Assembly (NCBI GenBank): GCA_024138025.1
Contig: JAMXBD010001032.1
Span: forward strand, 186,001 to 250,000
Direction: 5' to 3'
Length of the DNA: 64,000 bases
DNA from: Combretum micranthum
Taxonomy: Eukaryota; Streptophyta; Magnoliopsida; Myrtales; Combretaceae
The position numbers and the translations under genes were made by a program. The notes below the pieces were generated by a model. The model was not told the DNA's origin. It worked only from the letters and a program-made list of their open reading frames with translations, and ran no database searches. Below are positions 48,531 through 61,366 of this stretch, piece by piece; the stretch's first letter is position 1; each line of letters begins with the position of its first letter.

Positions 48531-48721
48531 TATAGTGAAAATTCCCTAATCCCTTTGTTTGTGGGTAGGCTTGGCAGATTCTTCTAACGTATCATGGAGT
48601 ACTTTCCTGTCAGTACAACCGGTTCACGTCCATCTATCCTCCTTTTCTTATATAATAATTCCTTAATTAACTTAGCATAAGAGGGCATCTCTTGACTGGC
48701 GTCCAAGAAAGGAATATTTAT

Positions 48722-50340
48722 CTAAAGATTTTTGAACACATAAAAAATTTTAGCAAACTGCTCATCCAGCTTTTGTTGCTTCAACCTTCGTAGAAAGGAA
48801 ACTCGAGGAACATATGGTTTCACATATTGTGAACTTTGAATTGGTTCCTCTAATTTCCTTTTTCCCTTGTCTTTAACCTGAACCTCTTCCTTCTCCTCAA
48901 CCTTCCCATCAGGAATTTCCACCTCCTTACCACTCCTTGAAGTGATAGCATTCACTCCTTTAAGATTCTCCTCAGTCTTACTAGGCAAGGATCGGATGGT
49001 CTACTACTGATTTGTTGAGAAATCTGACTTATCTATCCTTGAAGATCTCTGATGGTAGCTTGTTGATTATTAATCAACGTCTCTATCTTTTTCATGAAGT
49101 TCTTCATTAGATCTTCAATTGAAGGATGGTTCTGTTGTTGATGTTGGGGTGGTGGAAGAGCATTTCTCATAGGACCTTGTCTTTGAAATCCAGGTGGTGG
49201 TCTATAAACATTATTCTCATTCTTCCATGAGAAATTCGGGTGATTAGCCCATCCTGGATTGTATGTATTTGAAAATGGTCCTTGATTGCCTCTTGGGTAA
49301 TTTCCAACATAGTTCATTTGCTCCCCACTTGATGAAGCTGGTAAGTTAGTTTAAGGACATTCATTGAACAAATGTGAACTTGAACAAATTTCACAACACA
49401 AAACTTGATTAGGAGTAACATAATTTGAAGTAGTAAGTTTACTCACTTGAGTTGTCAAAGTTGAAATCTGAGCTGTAAGTTGAGACATTACTTAATTATC
49501 CTTCACAGCTGCTACTTTTAACTTAGTCATCTCATAACTCTAATTGTGAGCACTGGATGCCATTTCTTCTATTAATGAGCTAGCTTCATCATAGCTCTTC
49601 CCCATCAATGCATCCCCTGAAGCAGCATCAAGCAATGATCTTAAGGTTTCATCTAAACTCAAATAGAATATCTCTATGAGGAGATTGTCAGGCAGTCCAT
49701 GGCGAGGACACTTCTTGATTGCTTCCTTGTATCTTTCCTATGTTTCATGCAAGGATTCACCATGGAACTTGGTGAAATGTGTTATCTCATTTCTCAACCT
49801 ACCTGTCCTTACTGGTAGGAAAAACCTCCTTAGAAACTTATTTGACAAATCAGCACAATTGTTGATTGGCTCCTGTGATAACGAGTTGAACTAAGCCAAA
49901 GCTTTATCCCTCAGTGAGAAAGGAAAAAGCTGCAAACGAATTGCATCATTAGTTGCACCATTCATCTTAATGGTGTTGCAATACTGGAGGAATTTGGCGA
50001 TGTGATCATCCGGTGTCTCATTTGGATATCCACCAAACTGATGAGCTTCGACCATTTGTATGAGTCCAGGTTTAATCTCGAAATTGTTGGCTTGAACTGC
50101 TGGTCTTCTGATAGGGAATCCAGACATAGTTGATACTACGTAATCCCTCAATGCTTTGGCAGGAGCTTGAATTTTATCGTTGTGGTTGTCATCTTCTACC
50201 ATTGCTTCTGCTTGTTCTTGCTCTCTTAATCTGTTTCCTCTTCTCAGTAAATGCAAAGTACGTTCAATCTTAGGATCGATGGGTAGAAGTTCCCGATTTC
50301 TACTTTTGTGCATAAAACCTGAAAAGACAACAGAAAGCAC
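48722..50340 (-). pseudogene. Athila-like gag
   Basis: Minus strand: 49891-50340 carries PAVQANNFEIKPGLIQMV and AIRLQLFPFSLRDKALA, the characteristic Athila capsid. After a stop it continues in frame through FLRRFFLPVRTGRLRNEITH and EMASSAHN (about 49890-49560), a CEICSSSHLFNEC knuckle near 49365-49400, a Pro/Asn/Gln-rich segment (49033-49317) and a basic tail (48722-48988). About five stops interrupt it, several at positions where Trp is expected. The upstream Met lies near the primer site, consistent with translation from the genomic RNA. Confidence 0.87.
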
Positions 50341-50401
50341 ATCAAACCGTAAAATGCGCCTAAATTTCTAATAGAACCAAAATTTGTTTAATATTAATCA
50401 C

Positions 50402-50419
50402 TCCCTAGTAACAGTGCCA
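50402..50419 (-). promoter_or_regulatory. Degenerate primer-binding site
   Basis: Minus strand TGGCACTGTTACTAGGGA resembles the TGGCGCCGTTGCCGGGGA-type site of Athila elements (tRNA-Asp-like). The differences from it are mostly transitions at C/G positions, as expected of methylated, decayed DNA. It lies directly inside the 5' LTR end. Confidence 0.65.
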
Positions 50420-50425
50420 AAAACT

Positions 50426-52002
50426 TAATCCGCTTTAAAATAATCTTATATTTATAAGAGCAATTTCACCAACAAATATACTGGATCAAATCAAGTAGTA
50501 AAAGGATGAGTGAGTATCATTCCCACGAGGAAAGGTTAAGTACTAAACTGTTATCAGTTCTAACTAATATTTAGGCAAAATAATTAAATTTAATTGTTTC
50601 AGAAACACTACTTTACCTACTTTCACTACTTTATCTACTTCTTAATTGTAGTTAATCTACTCAGATGTTACCTAATCACAGAAACTTATATTACACTATA
50701 GTGGGAACTTGGATCAAATTCGAGTTTTGTTAATCAAGTCGAAATCAAGCTATATTGACAATTAGATCCCATGAATATTCAAGTGAACTATCTAGATTAA
50801 AACCTCTTCGTGAAGTTCTTAAAAATCTTTTTAACCTTAAAACAACCTGGTAGCTTCTGCTACTTGGAATATCAAAGGAATCAACATTACAACAAAGAAT
50901 CTCCCGATTCATTAATTGCCTAATGACTTAAATTGAGTTTCTCCTAATCCCTTAGCGAGAATTCAACTTAAATACATTACATTTAACACAAAGATAGTTC
51001 CTAAATCCGATATAATGTCTCAGCTTCCGCATTTTGATATTAAATCTCCATTTACGAATTCCAATGAAATCAGCTTTCTCTCCCGAGCAACCTAACTTCT
51101 AATTAACCAAAATCTTTCCAGATATAAGGCTCATCACAAGAAATCAACATGAATATTGCAAAGTTCTAACAATCATATAACATAACTCAACCATCGTTTT
51201 AGCAAATAACGGATTTAATCACATTCTCACCATTAGAATTTAACTTAACATTGAAATAAGAACACTTATAGAATCAATATCATGAGCAAAACTCATAATG
51301 ATCTAAAAATAAGATATTCATATAATATTAAACATAGAAACTTGAATTAATAGCAGAACCAAACCTTACAAAGTTTCCCATAATGATGATCGGCAACTAT
51401 ACAAACAAATTTTGAAACAAATCACAATCAAAGAATGATTTTGGAACTTAATTCTATGACATAGTTCTTTAGGCTACTCTCTATTCTAAGGATATGTCCT
51501 CTCTCTAAAAACGCCCCCCTCAATGTCTGGGTCTCCTCTCTTTTTAAACATTTTCATTTTTTTAACCACAGAACAACACACGACTCTGTCAACTGCCACA
51601 TCGAACGTCGACAACTACAAATTCTACATTGACAATATAGAAGTCAGCGTTAAGAATTCTTGAGCTATGGTAGTTGAACATCGGTGTAAATGTCGATGGC
51701 GTTGCATATTGACTTGCCAAAGTTCATTGAAATTCTACATACATGCAGATTTATCCTTGCAATGCTGGCGGCGTTGAATGTGAAATTCCGATGTTACTTC
51801 CAGTAGTGCTCTGTTTGCTCTGTTTTAATGTTAATTCCAAGCTCAAAGTTCATTCCCTTCAATTATTGATTCTCCAAGTCCTCTATGACCTAATTTAGCA
51901 CAAATCAACACATCAAAGTACCAATTCTTCACATTTCTATAAAGATAAACACAATTAAGCATCAAATAAGAGATGAAAAGTGTATAAATTTTGGGTTTAT
52001 CA
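50426..52002 (-). repeat. 5' LTR of the Athila-like element
   Basis: On the minus strand it starts TGATAAACCCAAAATTTATA at 52002 and ends ...GCGGATTA about 6 bases before the primer site (end CA decayed to TA), giving about 1.58 kb. It contains the AGTATCATTCCCACGAGGA phrase (near 50513) common to this LTR group. No matching 3' LTR was found in the window, so it is lost, replaced, or outside. 52003-52007 (GTAGC) would be the target duplication on this side. Confidence 0.7.
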
Positions 52003-53900
52003 GTAGCTGTTAACAATTCTCAAGGAATATGGCCTGATAGTTTCTGTACTACTTTAGTAGATGCACTTACCTGAATTAGTAATTGTGATCGAGATTGAAC
52101 AGAATATAGTAGTATTCTTATAAATTTATAAAATTCATGTCAAAAACACATAAGACATACAAAGTTTTATGAGCCGTTGCAAGGGATCGCCATTGAATTT
52201 GTTTTATGAAGCTTAATGTAGCACTATTTAAAGGTTCTAAGTATATTGGTCTAGTCGCTAACTTTCAGAATAGTGTGACTAGTCAACTGTTTTGCTTTAT
52301 TTTGTAAATAGTTGTATATAATTTACCCTTGTAAATAGCTTTATCTTTTGTAAATACATGTTTTGTTCTATCTTGTTCTAGTTTGTAAATATTTATAAAT
52401 GCACATAGTTTATTTGTTTTGTTAATATCTCTAACCTTGTATTCTTATTTTTATCTTGTTTTATGTGAATACTATGAAGACTTGTATAGTTATATCATGT
52501 AAATATGTGTTAGGTCAGACCGAGTTATATTAATAGAAACTAAGCTTTAGGCCTGGACGGATGTTCGGTTCACAAAAAAAAAAAAAAAAATCTCGCTCAA
52601 TAGAATTTAAGAAAAATTCACATCCGCTGGTTTAAGCTAGGGTTTCACTAAATCATCAGATCTGTTTTCACAAATTTAAGCATCATGCTTAGATACTCCA
52701 TCAAACATATGAGAGTGTTCATTTGTTTATCTTCTACACAGACATGCAAAAGAGATCTCAACAGATCTGAAATGAATATATGTAGTTACTTAACAGAGTA
52801 ATAGATATGAGGGAAATAATATTAGATCTTAGCTCTAGAGGCTCCTCTTCGATCAAACATGTAGCAAATCTGAGAAAACAAAAATGCAAGCAGATCTGGT
52901 ACGTAATCCGAGTTCTTTGAAACTTGATGTTTGAGTCTTGATCTCTTAGTCTGAAAAAAAGAAAGAGATATTAGAAAATGTCATAACTTGTTTTCTCTCT
53001 GTGTATTTGTGAGTGTTTGTGGGTTTCAACATCGAGAAGGAAAGCTTACTGGATTTCGAGCTCTAGGAGACTCCAACCTCAACTAAGAGGATCAAGAACT
53101 AGGGATGTCCCTTTTTTTTTTTTTTTTCTGTTCACCTACTATTTATAGTTTTCTACCTCGTGAGCTGTCATTGATTATTGAAATGATTTGCTATAACAAG
53201 TTGTCATTGAATAACTATCCTCATTTTTCTGTTATTTGTTAATCCTTCTAACCTGACTGATGTATTATTTACGGATAGCTTGTTGCTGTAACCGAGACAA
53301 TAATTCTCATTTACCATTCAGAATGTAATCTTTTAAGAGCATAGGTAGTCCATTAAATCTGTTGGGTCTAATGTTATTCATAACAATATGTTCCCTTTTT
53401 TTTTTTTGTAATTAGTCTTGTAAGTTGTGAAGTGTAAATAGATGTAAATACATATATAGTTGTATTTTACTGTATATTGTGAAATAGATGTATAATGTTA
53501 GTCCATTGTAAAGAGTTGTGTTTGTATAATTTTAGTTCATTGTAAGTATTTTAGGGTTGATCAAATTAGTCTTTTGATTTTAGAATTAAAAGTCTTATCG
53601 AGTTTTGAAAGGATTTCTCAAAATCTCTTTTAGCATTTTAAAATTAACTCACTTTGGTGTTATAGCTCTTAGTTTTTATCGTATGTGACCCTTTAAATTG
53701 TTATTTTCAACTAAGAAACATATTAATGTAAGATACTAAATTACTCTAAAGCACTTCAACATTACAAGCAAAAACACAAGCACTTTCCTATTAAGTTAGG
53801 ATAAAATAAGTTGGTATTAGATAATTGTTCACAAATAATTTGAATTTTGAAGAAAGATATATAATTTTAAAAGATAAAATGCTTGAATGTTAAAAAATAA
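52003..53900. other. Unassigned AT-rich DNA between Athila-like element and viral remnant
   Basis: No gene. Contains several TTGTAAATA-type repeats (52300-52400, 52498, 53420-53530), an A18 run near 52576 and a T run near 53110. The TGTA-rich stretches could be old 3'-end or viral leader sequence, but nothing is diagnostic. Confidence 0.35.
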
Positions 53901-53979
53901 GATCTAAAGGGAAGTACTTATGTTAAACATAGCAGTTTAAAACATCCAAAAAATAGGTATTTGATAGACAAATATAAAA

Positions 53980-55255
53980 CTAAATTAAAAGAAATAATAA
54001 AAGAGAAAGAAAGACCAAAAGAAGAAGAAGAAGAAGAAACGAAAGAATCTTTCAAGGAGACACGATAATATTTTATAGACTCTCAATAACCAAAATCAAA
54101 CGAAGCTATTATTAGACAAGTAGAAAAGTCTTTATAAAGTTAGGAAATAAGATCCTTAAGGTTAGATATAACATCTACAAGGGAACCATTAGGATTGATG
54201 GAATCTACAGGTAGCAATGTAGACCATGAAATGTTTAGTACAAGAGAAGACTATGCCAAAAGACAACCACCTTACACACATTATAGAGAACCTATTAGAC
54301 AAAATAATCTATTGGGAAAGAGAATGACTCTTGAAACAATCAATAAAAATATTTAGTAGACAATGGGAGGTTACTAAACATAGTAGCCCATGATACATAA
54401 ACGTGAAGCCAAATGTTGAGTACATGATCACTACTAGTCACTCAAATGAAAAGACTATTATGTTCTTAGAAAACCTGCATCAATGTACAATTTTCTAGAA
54501 AAATTACTAGGAGAAAGTACTAAAGCTATGTAGAAAAGTTACAGGAGGAAATTCTTAAAGAGTTTTCAAGTAGACTTGACACTAGGATTAGATCCATATA
54601 ATTTTACAAATAATATAGTTACCTTAGTAATGAATACACAACCTAATATAGACTTAGACATGAAAACATAAATGAAAGCAATAGGGTACTTAGAATAATT
54701 GCAAATGAGAGATTGGAAACATGTAAAAAGCTATTTAAATTTTTTTCCTTTTATTGTAATGTAGTAGGATGTTATTATGATATGAAAAAGATATTACAGC
54801 CAAAGTGTTTTCATAACCCCTAGGACCATTAGGTTTAGAGATTTTCCAAGAATTTAAAGAAAAAGTAAAACCATAATTAATAATAGAGTCAAATCATTTA
54901 GGATCTAGAATACACTTTATCCTGAAGAAATTAGTAAAAAAATGTACAAACATACAAATAACTAGACAATTAAAAGGAGAATATTATTTTTGTAGAAATA
55001 AATATACACATCAAGTATATGGTAGTAGAAGTACAAAAACATACAAGGTATTATAAACAAAATAAACTAAGAAACTAAAAAGTAGACATGCAAAAAGATA
55101 TTACTTAAGGAGAAGCAAAGATAGAAAAGCCATATCTAAATAAGCATAAAAATGTCAGAAAATATAATAAAGATAGAAATTATAAGAATAAGTTGACATG
55201 TTTTGCTTGTAAAAGAAAATCATTTAGCAAGGGATTGTGATGGTAGACACAACAT
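53980..55255 (+). pseudogene. Endogenous pararetrovirus: capsid-like region
   Basis: Degraded coding DNA of a Caulimoviridae member integrated in the genome. Plus-strand blocks near 54490-54560 (a FLEKLLGES-type helix) and 54590-54640 are capsid-like. The segment ends with a nucleocapsid zinc finger near 55199-55245 (CFACKRKS..., with its His and last Cys positions altered or out of frame). Many stops and shifts are present. No movement-protein region is recognised upstream, so the 5' coding part appears missing or too decayed. Capsid assignment rests on order and the zinc finger. Confidence 0.6.
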
Positions 55256-55299
55256 ACATAATAAAAGTGCAATTTTGGTATACAATGTAGAAGAAAATA

Positions 55300-55815
55300 T
55301 ATTATAATGGATGAATATATGGATGATATAAAAACAATTTATAATGTGATGAGTGTGGACAATAAAGAAAACCTAGACATGGATAAGGATAATGATTTCT
55401 TTGTACAAGAGATCTTAGACAATGAATCAAATATGTATAGACAAGGACTTTGAAGAGATGTTAGAAAATGTATAATTAAAAGAAATGGTTGAAAATAATA
55501 TAGAATGTGAACATGAGTAGAAACATGGCGCAATATCTAATGATTACCCTTGCAAATTTTGTGGAAGATATCCTCATGTATTATTAAGATATTAATGTAA
55601 TAAATCTTCAATAGAAGCTTGTAAAATTTTTCTAGACAAACAAGGTGAAAGTATTAGTTATTAATAAAAAATTTATAACAAAAGAATACATGCTAAGGAA
55701 CTATTATAAACTAAACTACTGAGATTAGAAGAAAAGGTAGATAAATTAGAAGAGAGACTAGAATTAAAAGAAGGAAACCTAACACCTAGAAAAAGGTCAG
55801 GAAAAGCATGGTGAT
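55300..55815 (+). pseudogene. Endogenous pararetrovirus: inter-domain region
   Basis: Continues the viral frame with an acidic segment (55305-55480) and a second Cys-rich motif CKFCGRYPHV near 55550, then a Lys/Glu-rich helix (about 55700-55800). Broken by stops. It ends at the junction with the LTR-like insertion. I cannot name the domain. Confidence 0.45.
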
Positions 55816-55824
55816 TAGTTGGAG

Positions 55825-57390
55825 TTTGAAGACACGAAGAAGCTTTAAAAATTCAAAAATGCTAATGGTTCGATTCAACTTTAGTCACTACCAATTTAGG
55901 TAAGCGTACCTACTGAAGTAGCATAGAAACATTAGGTTGTATTCTAAAGGATCACTAGCTCTAACCCTACTCACACTAGTTTATTAGTTAGCTTAAGAAA
56001 ACCTAGGGGTTTGTGATATAATATTCATAAGCCAATTAAGATATTTATAGATCTAAGCTACTATGTGCATGATTATAGGTCAATCTAATAAAGATAAATT
56101 CAAATATGTAGAGATTAGCTTAGATCTTGTTTCATCAAGTCCTTTTCATGTGATTTAAGAAACAAACTCAATGAGTTCTTTGTTGAATATGTTTATATTA
56201 TCAAATTCATGAATTTATATTAATGTATCTTTCAAGTGTCATTAACGTCTAAACTTAAGTCAAATAACCAAAATATCTTCTCAAGTCATTAGCAACCTAG
56301 ATTCGTATTAAGAACAAGAATCCTTTGATTAAAAACCATATTTCATGAATAATTAATCAAGTGATAGACGGATTTCACTACTCTATCTCTAGATATCATG
56401 AGCAATCCTCGTTAATAGTTTATATCTATTCAAAAGAATGATTTCTTAATCTATTTAATTGAAATTTAGCATAAGTTCATATGGTGCACATGCATAAACC
56501 CAAGAAAATGCAATTCAAGATATTAACTATGAGTACTCAACAATATTTAATAAATGCACAAATGAAATCACATGAACAAGGTCTTAGTTTCACAAAATCT
56601 AAGCTCGGACAAGTTATTTCTCCATGATATTTATCAAATTAAGCACAAAATAAGAGGAATATCAAGAATTGAAGATAGAAAACACTTATGGGCTCACAAA
56701 TATTTGCACATGAATTCAAATTAGCTCAAGAATTGATCCGAAGAAGCTTGAACCATAGTAGGGTATCGTTTCTCTCACTAAAGTTCTCTCTCTCTCTCTG
56801 ATAAGTTACAAAGAATATTTACACACTATTCTAGGTGGTATGATACATTACGATACATGTTTATTACACTGTTGTACATGCCTATTTATTGATGCCAGGC
56901 ATGAAAATAATTAAGATTTTATCGTTGACGTGGCATATTCGATATAATAAGCTTTATCAAATAATATCATGTGCCTGACAGGGGTCAATTTGTACGGCAA
57001 TCATGGCCTTAATCAGTACTGTGGGTGGCCTTGAGTAAAAATTCAACCTAGTTTGTGCTTCTTCACAGTTTAATCGCAGGGCTCAGTTGTGAGGTGTGAA
57101 CTCCACTGCGATTGACTCTGTGTCTAATTCTTTATGTCTCCCTCAATTTCAATCACATGCATGGTTGAAATGTCTTCATTGTGAATTGCAGCTAGTGATC
57201 GTGGGTGCAATTTGTACTGGAATCTCATGTTCTTATTGTTTTTGTTCCATTTCTTGATCAAATCACTTCAATCCTTTCTTTTAAGCACAAAAGAGTTGAA
57301 AACAACAATTTAAGCAATACAAGTACAGTTTGTGTAAATTTTATTAGATTTTCAAATAAATGAGCACAAATCCCCATGAATTTATAGAAC
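55825..57390 (-). mobile_element. LTR-like element, inverted copy of 19560-21063
   Basis: Read on the minus strand it follows the 19560 element nearly throughout. Shared blocks include TTGTTGTTTTCAACTC, AAAATCTTAATTATTTTCATGC, ATGGAGAAATAACTTG, TTTTGTGAAACTAAGACC, ATCTAGGTTGCTAATGACTT and AAAGAACTCATTGAG. It interrupts the viral remnant between its inter-domain and protease regions, so it inserted after or with the virus. The ends are uncertain; ATTAG at both junctions is a possible but unproven duplication. A (CT)n run lies near 56788-56802. Confidence 0.7.
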
Positions 57391-57479
57391 AAATATAACT
57401 TATTAGTAATAGAAGAAAAATTAAAACAAGAGATAGACAGTAATAGACAATAATACAAAAATATAAAAACATTTTATAA

Positions 57480-58300
57480 AAGAGAAATAGACAATAAATT
57501 AGGAACATCAATCACAAATGCCAGGATTAATGTGAGATTTATAATAGGAGATTTTATAATAGAACTGAAGCACTAGTTGACACAGGATGCTCAAACAACA
57601 ATATAGACAATAAGATAGTTCCTAAACATTTGACAACCAGAATCCTATAAGGTGATTATGTTAAGGCTGAACAAACGGATGGACATTTATGTGAATATTG
57701 TGATATAAACAGTCAGAGGATATGCATTAGGTATACATAGTTCTAAAACATACACAAGAGATGTTAATCTGCGTATACATGTTTGTACCATAGGGTTACA
57801 AATTTTATTAGATGATAATTTTAGTTTTGCACCAACACCAGACATCTTAATATTTTTAAGATCCCCTTTAGTCCCAAGAATAAAAGATGAATGCAAATGT
57901 GACATAAAAGGAGAATGCAAAACTAAAGTAGAAAATATAGAAAACGAAATAGGCAATAAAGACAATCTAGAGAAAATTGAGTCAAGCTGTATAAAGAAAT
58001 ATTAGAAAACTTTGAAAACTTAGAAATAGTTAGCAGTTGTTTAGATTTTAAAAAAGCATGTAATATGATAGAAGTAGGAAATACACAAATAGACAATATA
58101 ATAAGTAGGCTAGAAAGGGAAGGAGTCCTAGGAGAAAACCAAGTAAAATCATGGGACAGAAGCATGGAATATTATGAATTAGACATTCTAAATGCAAATT
58201 TAGAAATAAAATCTAAAACGATAGAGTATGGTAATATAGATAAGAAAGAATTTAAAATGCACATAGAAGAATTATTGAAATTATGAGTCATTACAAGTTC
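57480..58300 (+). pseudogene. Endogenous pararetrovirus: aspartic protease region
   Basis: Near 57570-57620 the translation reads EALVDTGCSNNNIDNKIVP, with the catalytic D-T-G (57579-57587) intact. Following sequence leads into a 73-codon open stretch (58065-58286) rich in Lys/Asn/Ile. In this virus family the protease lies between capsid and RT on one polyprotein, as here. Stops near 57650 and beyond, plus frame changes, inactivate it. Confidence 0.65.
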
Positions 58301-58479
58301 AAATAGTCAACATAAAAGTCTAACATTGACAGTGAGGAAGCATAGTAAGATTGTAAAAATAGAATGGTCATAGACAACAAAATTAAACAATAATACAAAG
58401 ACGGATGGTTATTAGATACTAAATAGATCATACCTAATAAACAAAATACAGTATAGCCAATAAGTTAGGATTTGGGCAA

Positions 58480-59470
58480 GTTAAAATGCATGAAGAATCA
58501 ATTCCATCAACAACCTTCACTTGTCCACTTGGGCATTTTGAATGGTTAGTCATGCTATTTCAGGTGAAAAATCTACCTTCGATCTTTCAAAGAAAAATGG
58601 ACAATATTTTTACAAAATATAATTTGTTTGTGTATATATTAATGACATTTTGGTACACTCAAAAGTAGAAAAAGAACATAGATCACATTTAAAAATAGTT
58701 TTATCAAAATTTCTTAAACATGATCTCATAATTGGTAGCAAAATGGCATGGTTCTTTGAACATAATATTGAAATCTTAGGAGTAGAGATAGGGAATAGCA
58801 AAACAAAACCCTACCCTCGCATTTCAAAGAAGGTCTTAGGATTTAGTGAAGAATTTGATAAGAAGAAATTACAATAATTCGTAAGATTAATAAACTATGC
58901 TAGACCATTTATTAGAAATATATGAAGGTACATTAAATAACTATATCAGAAAGTTAGTAACTTTAAATCATTGGACTGTGTAGAAACTAAACAAGTAAGA
59001 AAAATCAAAGATTTAATTAAAAGTTTATCGGATCTTAGACTTCTATTAGATAGTGATAACTTGATTGTGGAAACCAATGGTTTCGAAGAAGGATGGGGAG
59101 CAGTGTTGATAAGAAAACCACACAAATACTATCCAAAGAAAGAAGAAGAAATTTGTAAATATAGTAGTAGTAATTTTAGAGAAAAAAGTTCGAAAAGCAA
59201 CATGGACATGGAAATTTTAACATTGATATATAGTTCAAATAGCTTTAGTTTTTTTTTCTTCGCATAATAAACAATAAATATTAGTTTAAATAGACTATGA
59301 AGCTATCGCTGAATTCTACAAAAATAAAAACTAGAAGAGCATATCTCGAGAAAAAAAAAAAGATGGATGAAATTTGTAGTCATTATGGTAAACAGTGGAT
59401 ACAAAATAGAAACAGAACACATTAAAGGTAAATTAAATGATCTTACCGATTCTTTGAGCAGGGATAGTAA
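58480..59470 (+). pseudogene. Endogenous pararetrovirus: reverse transcriptase and RNase H
   Basis: 58486-58668 carries CPLGHFEWLVMLFQVKN and a SIFQRKMDN helix, diagnostic of caulimovirid RT. A frameshift just before 58629 precedes the active-site loop, which reads YIND (58635-58646), not YxDD. The thumb/connection (ILGVEIGN) is near 58770. RNase H begins near 59050, where the first catalytic position reads VETNG instead of having Asp. A later block HIKGKLNDLTDSLSR near 59418 is the RNase H C-terminus. Multiple stops occur. The replication enzyme is clearly dead in this copy. Confidence 0.85.
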
Positions 59471-59540
59471 AGATTGAGCAAAACAACTAGAGCACCTGCC
59501 TATAATCTTCTAACAATCCTTTTAGAAAAATGGATATAAG

Positions 59541-59642
59541 TAGCTAAGTAGACAATATATTACATAGGATGACATAGCTAAGTAGATAATATATTACATA
59601 GGATGACGTAGCCAAGTAGACAATATATTACATAGGATGACA
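59541..59642 (+). repeat. Tandem repeat, 34 bp x 3
   Basis: Three exact-length units of TAGC(T/C)AAGTAGA(C/T)AATATA followed by TTACATAGGATGAC(A/G) start at 59541, 59575 and 59609. They differ at only a few bases. The repeat lies just after the viral RNase H remnant. Confidence 0.95.
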
Positions 59643-59699
59643 AGTCTTAATCTTACTGGTTCTAATCCTACACAAGGGTCACATTACAAACCCACTTTA

Positions 59700-61250
59700 A
59701 GCTTATTTCTTACACAAAAGCAACATTACATACCCCAAAATCCAAAATGTCCTAAAACAAAATTTGATGGGATTGAATTTCCCATTCATCCTAAATGTTT
59801 GTCCACATAATTTAAGTAGTCTAGATTGATTAACATAAGTAAAGCATAGAAGATCCTTGTTGATGCTGTGTGGAACTTATAAACAATAGACAAATATAAA
59901 ATTTAAACATGCATTGCACTGTCAAATTAATTTTATAAAATTAACTTTGAACTCATATCGAGACAATAAGAAATAACCGATCAATAGTTACATCAAATTA
60001 TAGGTTTCATTGCTATGCAATTGTAAAAGGATTCATCCTTGGAATTTACAAATTGCCCTTGGTCATGTCTCAAATAGAGAACTGTATCGGTCAAGTTTGG
60101 AGAGGATGTGGTTCAATATATGATGCAAAAGACATGTATGAATGGCACTTGGGCATATTGATTTTGTTATTGCCTTAAACTAATTAATGAACTTAGACAA
60201 ATCTCATCATGTAAATATGGAAATTTTGAAATCATCTTCAATATATGAATGGAAAACCTATAGATAATTAGTCTGTAGACAAATTATAAAAAATGGATTA
60301 GACAAAGAAGAGTAGTTTGAAAAAACTTGCTCATACATCGTTTTCTATAGAGAAGCATATATAGACAAATTACCTTATGAATGTAGGCAATTAATAAATT
60401 ATTATGCCATTGGAAAAAAAATAAAAAATAAACTATTATGCCATGAAAAAAAAATATTGGAAATCATTTGAAGAAATCCAGAAATATTGCACTATCAATA
60501 TAGATAATGATTATAGTATAACCTCTTATTATTAGAGCAATAAAAGAGCAAAATTAGACTTCTGTATATATAAGTTCAATTTAAAATTAGAAAAGTTTTT
60601 GGAAATATATGTAGCTTAAACAAACTTTCTTTGATTATGGACTTTAAAATTGTTTGATTGGAATGCTTGAACAATTTATTTATTTATTTTTGCAAAGAGA
60701 TCTAAACAATTTAAGAGGTCCAAATTTGGGCCATAGAAGATATGGACCTAATGTCTGTTGGAAATTCTATATAGATCAAAACAACCATGCATTTTGTACC
60801 ACCATAATGGTTTGAATATGATATCAAGCTAGCCATGTACCATATATACATGGATGAAGAAAACAAACCAAGCTACCCTACACAAGAAAAAATGAATTGT
60901 GATGACATCTTATCTGTACAACTTGAAAATTGGATTGGTTACTAAATTGCCAAAACACTAGAACATCATTTAAAAGAATATCATATGACATTTTAGAACA
61001 AGATTTACAACATTCATTCTAGACATTCTCAAATTTTATTACATACTACTAAGATCAAGTATCATAAAATAATTAATGAGTATGAAAATGAGCAAACGAA
61101 AGAAGACATGTAAGAATAAAAAGAGAAAGTCCAACAGCAGTAGACATGATAAGCAACACCAATGAATAATCCAAATGGATAAAAAGGAATTTGATAATAG
61201 TAGACATTGACAAAAGCATTTAGGAATTTTCATATTTTTATTGTGGATTT
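59700..61250 (+). pseudogene. Endogenous pararetrovirus: distal coding remnant
   Basis: Blocks near 60240-60420 (WKTYR then YECRQLINYYAIG) and 60440-60600 read like a decayed viral ORF with Lys/Tyr/Asn-rich composition, downstream of RNase H and upstream of the promoter. I cannot assign a function. Stops are frequent and no frame exceeds about 65 codons. Could in part be non-viral flanking DNA. Confidence 0.4.
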
Positions 61251-61366
61251 TTTATTGTTCAGACTTTTTACTATCGACTTTCATTATGCTCTTTATTTTA
61301 CAAAAATACACTTATGTCATTTGTAAAAGAGAGTCTGATGTAGAGGCATGTCTAGACCATCAATTC

